From Moraxellaceae bacterium UBA2031 (lineage in GTDB: Bacteria > Pseudomonadota > Gammaproteobacteria > Pseudomonadales > Moraxellaceae), in contig DDBN01000124.1 of NCBI GenBank assembly GCA_002333145.1, positions 21,898 to 33,304 of the forward strand: a stretch of DNA of 11,407 nt, given 5' to 3'. The position numbers were made by a program, and so were the translations under genes. Every line of letters begins with the position of its first letter. Positions within the stretch are counted from its first letter, which is position 1. Shown one piece after another: positions 5,810 through 11,407 of the stretch. Under the pieces are notes generated by a model, which made no database searches, was not told where the DNA came from, and was given only the letters and a program-made list of their open reading frames with translations.

Positions 5810-6424
5810 TCAGGGAGTGATGGTCGCCACTGCTCGCTGCACTTTGTCTGGCCCCCATGCCAGGGGAGTCAATGGGGCTCCTCCTGTCTGAACAGTTGTC
5901 CCGAGGCCAGGTTGATCTAGCTCGACGGTGCCTGTGGCTGTTTGGACATAGACGCCCTTGCCACTCAGCATGATGACATCCAGACCATTCTCAGTGAGAC
6001 CGTAGCCGCCCCAGAAGTCCGTACCACGCACACCAATCGTAGCAACCGCGGTACGTACCTCAAAGCGATGCGCACGACGGGTAATAAAGCCAGTAATGCT
6101 ACGGAATGCGCCCTGAGAAAGGTCAAATAAGGCCACATTTGGCTTGTTGCGATAGATGCGGTATTCACGCACGGTGAAATCGCTGCCTTTGCCTACTGTG
6201 ATCAGCGAACCATCACGCAGGCGCAGTTCAGCAATACTGGAAGGCCCGGTGACAAAGCGGTCGCCAATACATATTTTCATACCGAGAATCGGTGTGAACT
6301 GGCGAGCGGGACGAACAACGGACACATCACCTACCAAACGCACAACCTCGCCCACCCGACAAGGCGCCGCTGTCACCAGTCCCGGCAACAGCATCAGTAC
6401 CAATATGCTCCAAAATCCTCTCAT
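5810..6424 (-). CDS. Exported FecR-domain protein of unknown function
   Basis: 204 residues. Residues 1-19 are a Sec signal peptide (MRGFWSILVLMLLPGLVTA), so the product is probably periplasmic. Residues about 25-165 match the FecR fold: VGEVVRLVGDVSVVRP, then GDRFVTGPSSIAELRLRDGS and the diagnostic FEVRTAVATIGVRGTDF (121-137). Cys22 and Cys52 could form a disulfide. Unlike iron-transport FecR, it has no cytoplasmic anti-sigma segment and no membrane anchor, and no sigma factor or TonB receptor gene is nearby, so iron signalling is not supported. Free-standing FecR-domain proteins are generally uncharacterised. GGGAG precedes the ATG by 7 bases. It sits between laoA (89 bases) and coaD (80 bases), probably in the same transcript, a position I do not recall from Pseudomonas. 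Confidence 0.85.
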   Translation of the reverse strand: MRGFWSILVLMLLPGLVTAAPCRVGEVVRLVGDVSVVRPARQFTPILGMKICIGDRFVTGPSSIAELRLRDGSLITVGKGSDFTVREYRIYRNKPNVALFDLSQGAFRSITGFITRRAHRFEVRTAVATIGVRGTDFWGGYGLTENGLDVIMLSGKGVYVQTATGTVELDQPGLGTTVQTGGAPLTPLAWGPDKVQRAVATITP

Positions 6425-6458
6425 GAAACCGCTCCCGCCGTTAAGTCAGCTTGCCATT

Positions 6459-6488
6459 GCAGGCTGTATACCATGGAGACTAGCCTGC
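6459..6488. repeat. Short inverted repeat between laoA and the FecR-domain gene
   Basis: GCAGGCT (6459-6465) and AGCCTGC (6482-6488) are exact inverted copies 16 bases apart. There is no T run on either strand, so it is not a standard terminator. It could be a protein site, an RNA processing stem, or chance. Confidence 0.3.
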
Positions 6489-6513
6489 CAGCTCCGGAAA
6501 AGCAGCTATACAA

Positions 6514-8130
6514 TTACTTCACCGGCAGTGGCTTCAGTTCCGCTGCCAACATGGCGGCCAATCGCGCCACCATGCCATAGATGGATAACTGGGGATTGGC
6601 GCCAATACTGGTTGGAAACAGCGAGCCGTCCATGATCGACAGTCGATCGAGATTCATATAACGGCCATTGTTATCGGCTACTGCGTTGGCAGGGTCACTG
6701 CCCATGGCACAGCCCCCCATAACATGAGCGGAGCCAAGCCGGGTCTGAAACTTTTCAATCGGCATCGCCTGTATGGCCTGCTTGTAGGCATCCCAACGCG
6801 TAAACCAAGGTTGACCAAGCTGGTGCGGGCGAACCTCTTTTGCTCCAGCCGCAAACTGGAGCTCGGCCATGGCCAGAAAGCCGCGACGCAACCCATCGCG
6901 CAGGGTATCTGTCATTGGGTAGTCGACAGTGGCGGTACCATCACTGCGCAGGCTGACCGTACCGCCGGGGCTATCTTCGGTAAAACCATCTCGACAAAGC
7001 GCCAGCAGACCATTGGTGTTCGCGAGTGCCTGCACCTGCGATACCAACTCCTCACCATGCCCTCCCAGCAAACTGGACGCCAATCCTGGCTGCAGGGGAA
7101 CAGCCTCGATCTTGAATCCCATCGAACCAGTAGGTCCATCCTTCCACTGAAAGTGATCTGAGTACAGCGACTGTGGTGCGCCATTCCATGGCTCGATTTT
7201 TTCGTCGAAGTGAGCAAACACGGCATTAACCGGGTGCAGCATGGTGCGCTTACCAATCGTGCGATAAGGATCGGGGACTTCGGAACGCAACAACAGACCG
7301 GGGTTATTTATGCCCCCGCCGGCAAGCAGCACGTGACGCGCTCGTACCGTGACCGTTACGCCTGTTGATGTGACGCCATCTTGGCGCATTCCTAGACACA
7401 GCACACCCGTAGCGTGCTTGCCATCATGAATAATTTTCTCGGCGCGGGCGCGATGATACAAACGCGCGCCACGCTTCAGTGCCTCTGGAATAGTGGTAAC
7501 AAGCATGGACTGCTTGGCATTTGTGGGGCAGCCAAGTCCGCAGTACCCAAGATTCCAGCATCCGTTTACATTGCGCGGAATCGACTCCCAGCTCCAACCT
7601 AGCTGTTCGCAGCCTCGACGAATTACGTCATTATTAGGATTGGCGGGCATTGTCCACTGCCCAATATGCAGCCGCTTTTCCATGCGATCAAACCATGGGG
7701 CCATCTGCTCTTTTTGCATGCCCTTGATGCCGTGCACACTCTCCCAATGCAGTAGTGTCTGTTCAGGCGTACGAAAGCTTGATGTCCAATTCACGGTCGT
7801 GGAGCCGCCCACATTTCGCCCTTGCAGGATGATCATGCTGCCATCCTTGGTGGTCCGTGCCGCTCCCTCTTGGTACAAATCACGATAAGCTGAGCGCTCA
7901 TCCAAGCGAAAGTCACGCGTGGTCCGCAGAGGCCCTTCTTCAATCAGGACAACATCCAGTCCAGCCTGCGTCAGTATTTCAGCAGCAGTGCCTCCTCCCG
8001 CTCCTGTGCCAACAATAACAACATCGCACTCCAGTATTTCGTCACGACGCAGCTCACCCGCATGCACTGTTTTCCAGCCGGCATCCACACCTTCGGCAAA
8101 GGTATCCTTGATATTACGAATCTCGATCAT
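6514..8130 (-). CDS. laoA: GMC-family FAD alcohol dehydrogenase, LaoA-like (long-chain alcohols)
   Basis: 538 residues. It is predicted to oxidise long-chain primary alcohols to aldehydes. The N-terminal FAD site is VVIVGTGAGGG (37-47) with Glu64-Glu65 at the end of the second strand; GRNVGGST (104-111) is the second FAD contact. His469 (SAHVMGGCAMG) and Asn512 (GANPQLS) occupy the places of the GMC catalytic His/Asn pair. Cys191, Cys197 and Cys201 form C-x5-C-x3-C, a possible Fe-S site. There is no signal peptide of its own. laoB ends 10 bases upstream; the ribosome binding site is weak, so translation is probably coupled. The substrate assignment rests on synteny with the laoABCR genes of P. 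aeruginosa (PA0364-PA0367, recalled) and on the neighbouring aldehyde dehydrogenase and TetR gene. Alternative: a sugar or sterol GMC enzyme. Confidence 0.88.
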   Translation of the reverse strand: MIEIRNIKDTFAEGVDAGWKTVHAGELRRDEILECDVVIVGTGAGGGTAAEILTQAGLDVVLIEEGPLRTTRDFRLDERSAYRDLYQEGAARTTKDGSMIILQGRNVGGSTTVNWTSSFRTPEQTLLHWESVHGIKGMQKEQMAPWFDRMEKRLHIGQWTMPANPNNDVIRRGCEQLGWSWESIPRNVNGCWNLGYCGLGCPTNAKQSMLVTTIPEALKRGARLYHRARAEKIIHDGKHATGVLCLGMRQDGVTSTGVTVTVRARHVLLAGGGINNPGLLLRSEVPDPYRTIGKRTMLHPVNAVFAHFDEKIEPWNGAPQSLYSDHFQWKDGPTGSMGFKIEAVPLQPGLASSLLGGHGEELVSQVQALANTNGLLALCRDGFTEDSPGGTVSLRSDGTATVDYPMTDTLRDGLRRGFLAMAELQFAAGAKEVRPHQLGQPWFTRWDAYKQAIQAMPIEKFQTRLGSAHVMGGCAMGSDPANAVADNNGRYMNLDRLSIMDGSLFPTSIGANPQLSIYGMVARLAAMLAAELKPLPVK

Positions 8131-8140
8131 GGGTTTAATC

Positions 8141-8695
8141 TCAGCCGATTACACGCGGGGGAACATAATTAATGGCCGCCCACGAGCGGGGCTGCAAGTA
8201 CCAGTTCATGGCGATCATTTGTGTCAGTGCTAAATAGCCGGCACGCAACAAACTGAAACGACTATCCCGCCATTTATTTAAAAAGGAATTAACGTCATCT
8301 GGCGAGGCCGCTGCCCAGTCATGCTGCACGCCCGCTACCAAACGTCGCGTTGGTGGAAACGTCATAAGGTCCAGCAACTGATGCAGTTGCTGCTGACCTG
8401 CTCTACTGCTTCCTTCTAGAAGATTATCGAGCAACTGTAGGCTTTCACTGATCACATTTTCGCGAGTAGCATCAGCGGGCATCGCACCATTGAGCACCAC
8501 TGGCATCAAGGCACGCAGTACGACAAGATCACTATCACGCAGAACGCGCAAACCTGCTGCTGGCGGAGCACTGGCGCAACCCGTCAGAGCTGCTGAAAAA
8601 GAGACAGTCGATAGCGCCATCGCGCCGAAAAGGCCCGTACGCAGAAAATCCCTGCGCCCCATGCTCATGGGGGGCGGCACCACAACAGACTTCAT
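8141..8695 (-). CDS. laoB: LaoB-like Tat-exported lipoprotein, probable small subunit of the GMC dehydrogenase
   Basis: 184 residues. The N-terminus has a twin-arginine motif (GRRDFLRT, 13-20) and a hydrophobic segment, ending in a lipobox LTGC (37-40). The predicted product is therefore folded before export through Tat and lipidated on Cys40. The mature part (LRDSDLVVLRALMPVVL, 52-68, then helices) has the look of the gluconate 2-dehydrogenase subunit 3 family, the small Tat-carrying partners of GMC dehydrogenases. It ends with NWYLQPRSWAAINY (164-177), rich in aromatics. GGAG precedes the ATG. It lies 10 bases before laoA, and a matched pair is likely. In P. aeruginosa LaoB is, as I recall, needed together with LaoA. 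It is separated from laoC by a terminator-like hairpin. Confidence 0.8.
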   Translation of the reverse strand: MKSVVVPPPMSMGRRDFLRTGLFGAMALSTVSFSAALTGCASAPPAAGLRVLRDSDLVVLRALMPVVLNGAMPADATRENVISESLQLLDNLLEGSSRAGQQQLHQLLDLMTFPPTRRLVAGVQHDWAAASPDDVNSFLNKWRDSRFSLLRAGYLALTQMIAMNWYLQPRSWAAINYVPPRVIG

Positions 8696-8741
8696 GAGCT
8701 TCTCCGATACACGATTATTGCGTGACGACCGTTTGGCTGCC

Positions 8742-8760
8742 GCCCTTTATAAAAAAGGGC
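8742..8760 (-). promoter_or_regulatory. Alternative stem sharing an arm with the laoC terminator
   Basis: GCCCTTT (8742-8748) and AAAGGGC (8754-8760) are a perfect 7-bp stem with a 5-base loop. The arm 8754-8760 is also the 3' arm of the terminator hairpin, so the two structures exclude each other in the minus-strand RNA. A TATAAA on the minus strand (8751-8746) could instead be a -10 box for laoBA, but it has no -35 partner. Confidence 0.35.
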
Positions 8761-8793
8761 TTTCCGGCATGCTCTGCACGGAAAACCCTTTTT
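8752..8793 (-). terminator. Terminator-like hairpin between laoC and laoB
   Basis: On the minus-strand RNA the arms (8793-8779 and 8766-8752) pair over 15 consecutive positions, with only one G-U wobble, and the 3' arm ends in a run of six U (complement of 8751-8756). On the plus strand the wobble becomes a C-A mismatch, so it suits minus-strand transcripts. It begins 18 bases after the laoC stop. It should stop much of the laoC transcript before laoBA, unless read through. Confidence 0.75.
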
Positions 8794-8811
8794 AGCTAAC
8801 TTACTACACGC

Positions 8812-10254
8812 TTATTTGAGCAAGTAATTCTTAATGATTTTGTGCACACTCTTGTTGAAGGGTGGCAGCACAAAACGCATTGCATAAAAACGAGGCTTCT
8901 CCAGTACTGCCTTCGCATTCGACATTGTCAAGAAGCCTTCACGGCCATGGTATTTGCCCATACCAGAAGCACCAACACCGCCAAAAGGCATATCATCGAT
9001 ACCAACATGGCTCATCACTTCATTAATGCACATGCCACCGGAATGTGTGTTTTTGGCCACATAATCTGCACGCCCAGAATTCCAGTCAAAGTAATACAGG
9101 GCAAGCGGATGCTGACGGTCATTTACAAAGCCTAGCGCATCATCTAGCGATGAGTACTCCATTATCGGTAAAATTGGCCCGAATATTTCATTCTTCATGA
9201 TCTCCATATCCGGTGTCACGCCCGTCACCAGCGTCACGGGAATCTTGCGAGTATTTTCAAAAGATTCGTTAGCCGGATTTATCTCAATAATTTTGGCACC
9301 CTGCGCGCGCGCATCATCCAGATAGTTTTGAATACGCTTGTATTGCTTGTCATTAATGATGCTAGTGAAATCTGGATTATTCAGCATGGTCGGGTACATC
9401 TTGCTGACCTGAGCCGTAAATTCCGAAACAAATTCCTGAGTCTTTCCCGGCGCAACAAATAGGTAGTCTGGTGCCACACACGTCTGACCGGCATTCCAAC
9501 ACTTGCCAAACGAAATACGCTCCGCCGCATCAGCGATAGGAAAGCTCTCGTGAACAATTGCAGGGGACTTCCCGCCCAGCTCCAGCAATACTGGCGTCAG
9601 GTTTTTGGCGGCTTCTGCCATTACGATACGGCCAACATTGGTTGACCCGGTAAACGTGATTTGATCGAACGGCAGCCTGGGAAACTCCTCGGAAATCTCG
9701 CCTCGTCCGGTGAACACACTAACAAGGTCTTCGGCAAATACTTCAGCCAACATCTGCTTAATCGTCTCACCAACTCGCGGTGTAAAGCCTGACATCTTGA
9801 TTATGACGCGGTTGCCGGCGGCCAAGGCACACATTAGCGGGCCCACTGCTAGGAATATTGGATAGTTCCAAGGAACGATAATGCCAACCACACCAAGCGG
9901 CTGATACATCACCTTTGCAGATGCCGGCATGGCAATAGCGCTGACATGCCGCTTTTCAGGGCGCATCCACTTGCGCAGATTTTTCTTGTAATACTTCAAC
10001 GACTCCAACGAAGTCAGAATTTCGGCAATCTTGGTTTCATCTTTGGAACGGCTACCGAAGTCATCGCTGGCCGCCTGAGCCAAATCGTCGATGTACTTTA
10101 CAAAGACACGGCGGAACTGATCGAGATGCGCTATGCGCTCATCCGCACTGGGCATCGGGTGCTGACGACACGCCTGTTTCTGCAGCTTGAAAACACGATG
10201 CAGCTCAGCAATCTCCGGGCTAGCAGCAGACATTTCGACTAGATTGGCAACCAT
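8812..10254 (-). CDS. laoC: Aldehyde dehydrogenase, coniferyl/fatty-aldehyde type (LaoC-like)
   Basis: 480 residues. It is expected to oxidise long-chain aldehydes to fatty acids with NAD(P)+. Class 3-like aldehyde dehydrogenase landmarks are all present: VPWNYP (127-132, Asn130), Lys153, FTGST (201-205), the general base Glu225 in LELGGKSP, the nucleophile Cys259 in NAGQTC, Glu356 in NEIFGP and the ending PFGGVGASGMGKYHG (423-437). The last 25 residues are hydrophobic and basic (FYAMRFVLPP, then KIIKNYLLK), suggesting membrane association, as in other fatty-aldehyde enzymes. The frame opens at a GTG at 10293, but ATG 10252-10254 has GAGGA at the right distance and is chosen. First gene of the lao group, driven by the promoter at 10307-10335. 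Confidence 0.93.
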   Translation of the reverse strand: MVANLVEMSAASPEIAELHRVFKLQKQACRQHPMPSADERIAHLDQFRRVFVKYIDDLAQAASDDFGSRSKDETKIAEILTSLESLKYYKKNLRKWMRPEKRHVSAIAMPASAKVMYQPLGVVGIIVPWNYPIFLAVGPLMCALAAGNRVIIKMSGFTPRVGETIKQMLAEVFAEDLVSVFTGRGEISEEFPRLPFDQITFTGSTNVGRIVMAEAAKNLTPVLLELGGKSPAIVHESFPIADAAERISFGKCWNAGQTCVAPDYLFVAPGKTQEFVSEFTAQVSKMYPTMLNNPDFTSIINDKQYKRIQNYLDDARAQGAKIIEINPANESFENTRKIPVTLVTGVTPDMEIMKNEIFGPILPIMEYSSLDDALGFVNDRQHPLALYYFDWNSGRADYVAKNTHSGGMCINEVMSHVGIDDMPFGGVGASGMGKYHGREGFLTMSNAKAVLEKPRFYAMRFVLPPFNKSVHKIIKNYLLK

Positions 10255-10306
10255 GATGAAGTCCTCGATCAGACGTAGCCCGGAAGGGGGCACGGAATAG
10301 TTTACT

Positions 10307-10335
10307 TTTTTAGAGTATTTACTCTAGACTGTCAA
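10307..10335 (-). promoter_or_regulatory. laoC promoter
   Basis: Reading the minus strand, a perfect -35 TTGACA (10335-10330), a 17-base spacer and a -10 TAAAAA (10312-10307, four of six consensus positions). The predicted transcription start is near 10300, about 45 bases before the laoC ATG. The spacer holds a palindrome, the likely operator. Confidence 0.7.
10311..10326. promoter_or_regulatory. Probable LaoR operator: perfect 16-bp palindrome
   Basis: TAGAGTA-TT-TACTCTA, two exact 7-base half sites. It fills most of the spacer and the first two bases of the -10 of the laoC promoter, so a bound TetR dimer would block RNA polymerase. The divergent TetR gene next door is the obvious binder. 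Confidence 0.7.
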
Positions 10336-10358
10336 TCACTCATTACCATTAGTGACTG
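10333..10358. promoter_or_regulatory. Second, imperfect dyad in the laoC/laoR intergenic region
   Basis: CA-A-TCACT-C-AT, a four-base centre, then AT-T-AGTGA-C-TG: nine of 13 half-site positions are symmetrical. Its sequence differs from the perfect palindrome. It overlaps the laoC -35 and lies just before a possible extended -10 for laoR (TGGCATAAT, 10357-10365), which would give a leader of only about 10 bases. It could be a site for a second regulator or for LaoR autoregulation. Confidence 0.35.
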
Positions 10359-10382
10359 GCATAATCAGCACAGGAAGCCAAC

Positions 10383-11036
10383 GTGAAGACTCGCGACAAG
10401 ATCCTTTATAAAAGCCAGGAACTCTTCAATGCAAGAGGCGAGCGCAATGTCACGACCAATCACATCGCCGCCGAACTAGGCATCAGCCCCGGGAATCTCT
10501 ACTACCATTTCCGCAATAAGGAAGAAATCATCTTCCAACTGTTCCTTATGTACGAAAGTAGCACGCAGTCACTGCTTATGACCCCATCAGATCGCGACCT
10601 GACGTATGGCGACAAAATCGTCTACTTCGAGGGCATCTTGGACAATATGTGGGAATACCGATTTCTGCATCGTGATTTGGAGCAGATGTTCGACGGCAAT
10701 CCCGCATTACGGGAACGCTACCGCAACTTTGCTCGCCTGATTCTTTGCCAGGGCAGGCTTATCTTCGAGCGATTAGCCGAGTCCGGCCTAGTGCAAGTCG
10801 ATGAAGATGCCATTGAGGCATTGATTATTAACATCTGGGTGATCACCTCCAGCTGGATTTCTTTTCTGCATACTTCCGGTATTTATGGCGAAAATGCAGA
10901 CATAAACCGTGAACTCCTGCAAAAAGGCATTTACCAGATCGTTATGCTGGAGGCGCCTTATCTGCGCGGCGAGGCCAGAGACAAGCTGCCGGAAATGAAG
11001 CGGCATTATGGCGGAATAACCCCCCCTGCCATGTAA
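10383..11036 (+). CDS. laoR: TetR-family transcriptional regulator, LaoR-like
   Basis: 217 residues. The N-terminal domain is a classical TetR helix-turn-helix: TRDKILYKSQELF, then VTTNHIAAELGISPGNLYYHF (23-43) with the conserved NLYYHF recognition-helix end and the following KEEI. The C-terminal half is helical and variable and should bind the inducer, likely a fatty acid or acyl-CoA by analogy with LaoR of P. aeruginosa (recalled). The start is GTG 10383, supported by AGGAAG (10372-10377); no in-frame ATG fits the family N-terminus better. Divergent from laoC over 128 bases containing two dyads, the usual layout for a local repressor. No T-rich terminator follows, only a GCCGC/GCGGC stem (11063-11080). 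Confidence 0.92.
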   Translation: MKTRDKILYKSQELFNARGERNVTTNHIAAELGISPGNLYYHFRNKEEIIFQLFLMYESSTQSLLMTPSDRDLTYGDKIVYFEGILDNMWEYRFLHRDLEQMFDGNPALRERYRNFARLILCQGRLIFERLAESGLVQVDEDAIEALIINIWVITSSWISFLHTSGIYGENADINRELLQKGIYQIVMLEAPYLRGEARDKLPEMKRHYGGITPPAM

Positions 11037-11159
11037 CGCCATACCCATCTTAATTAAGCAAAGCCGCGTAGGGTGGCGGCCAAAATGGTAACTGCTTTTG
11101 CTCGATGTGATCCTCTCGACATATTCTTAATATCGTTCCGAGCTTTAAGCTTTAACTAT

Positions 11160-11188
11160 TTGATGTTTGTGTCTTTGTCCGGTATAAA
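11160..11188 (+). promoter_or_regulatory. Promoter of the downstream lipoprotein gene
   Basis: -35 TTGATG (11160-11165), a 17-base spacer and -10 TATAAA (11183-11188). The -10 lies in the loop of a small inverted repeat, GTCCG (11177-11181) and CGGAC (11189-11193), which could be an operator. The leader to ATG 11267 would be about 70 bases. Confidence 0.55.
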
Positions 11189-11266
11189 CGGACGTGGTGA
11201 TAGCTTGAGGCATCTCTGCACAACGACAGAGCCACGCCACACGACAACGTCAGGAGAGACATTAAA

Positions 11267-11407
11267 ATGTACAAATGGGAGCGGACTTTCAGCCAGTGGC
11301 TGCTCTACTTGCTGGCCGCAGTAATCCTTACGGCATGCGGTTCCGGCGATGGTGACAATGTCTTGCCTGTCACCGGCACTTCAAATTATCAGCTCTCCGT
11401 CAGCAGC
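11267..11407 (+). CDS. Lipoprotein, N-terminal part (partial)
   Basis: The first 47 residues of a gene that continues past the window. AGGAGAG (11252-11258) precedes the ATG by 8 bases. Residues 1-24 are a lipoprotein signal: a charged start (MYKWER), a hydrophobic core and the lipobox LTAC (21-24), with Cys24 as the lipidated residue. Gly follows the Cys, not Asp, so outer-membrane delivery is expected. The linker after it (GSGDGDN) is short and acidic, followed by PVTGTSNYQLSVSS, a polar, beta-like stretch often seen before Ig-like or other surface domains. The function cannot be read from this fragment. It has its own promoter and is probably unrelated to laoR. Confidence 0.8.
   Translation, partial: MYKWERTFSQWLLYLLAAVILTACGSGDGDNVLPVTGTSNYQLSVSS

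Noticed and set aside
5810..6424. FecR-type anti-sigma regulator of iron uptake
   Set aside because: There is a signal peptide instead of a cytoplasmic anti-sigma domain, and no sigma factor or TonB receptor gene nearby.
6678..7888. Several open frames antisense or shifted within laoA
   Set aside because: They are shadows of a strongly conserved GMC gene; none has a recognisable domain or a good ribosome binding site.
5732..8793. Shared CGGAA-type arms in the coaD hairpin and the laoC terminator as a repeat family
   Set aside because: The similarity covers under ten bases and the loops differ; most likely chance.
10255..10293. GTG start 39 bases upstream of the chosen laoC start
   Set aside because: GAGGA is correctly spaced for ATG 10254, and the added residues look non-specific.
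11063..11080. GCCGC/GCGGC stem after laoR as a terminator
   Set aside because: Five pairs only, with no T run behind it; left as an unexplained small stem.
1..11407. Mobile element, CRISPR array, tRNA or defence system
   Set aside because: No transposase, integrase, spaced direct repeats, cloverleaf or known defence gene was seen on either strand.

Overview
The window looks like chromosomal DNA from a gammaproteobacterium close to Pseudomonas or the marine alkane degraders (Alcanivorax-like). The evidence is gene order and protein resemblance; nothing in the sequence names a species. The left half is housekeeping DNA. The algC-dut-coaBC neighbourhood and radC-rpmB-rpmG are arranged as in Pseudomonas and enteric bacteria, and mutM directly follows rpmG as in E. 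coli. The right half matches, from memory, the P. aeruginosa PA0357-PA0367 neighbourhood (mutM, small exported protein, fdx, coaD, and the long-chain alcohol oxidation genes laoA/B/C/R).

Layout. Bases 1-1981 (minus strand) hold coaBC-dut-algC', with a 4-base coaBC/dut overlap; algC' is cut by the window edge. radC (2105-2779) is divergent. A good promoter at 2947-2975 drives rpmB-rpmG, which ends at a textbook terminator (3482-3509). mutM and a small exported protein of unknown function follow on the plus strand and meet the minus-strand coaD-fdx pair at a shared bidirectional terminator (4926-4959). From 10254 leftward run laoC, laoB, laoA, an exported FecR-domain protein, coaD and fdx, all on the minus strand. 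A TetR regulator (laoR-like) is divergent at 10383-11036. The window ends inside a lipoprotein gene with its own promoter.

How the genes work together. CoaBC and CoaD are two steps of coenzyme A synthesis. Dut, MutM and possibly RadC serve nucleotide hygiene and DNA repair. L28 and L33 are ribosomal. LaoA (GMC-type alcohol dehydrogenase) and LaoC (aldehyde dehydrogenase) would turn long-chain alcohols into fatty acids, with LaoB as an exported partner of LaoA and LaoR as repressor.

The most interesting signals are in the lao region. LaoA carries a C-x5-C-x3-C motif with the spacing I recall for the [3Fe-4S] ligands of bacterial FAD-glucose dehydrogenase, and LaoB has both a twin-arginine signal and a lipobox. 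A perfect 16-bp palindrome lies inside the laoC promoter. A strong terminator-like hairpin separates laoC from laoBA. A further hairpin could cover the coaD ribosome binding site. I see no CRISPR array, insertion sequence, tRNA, rRNA or phage gene.
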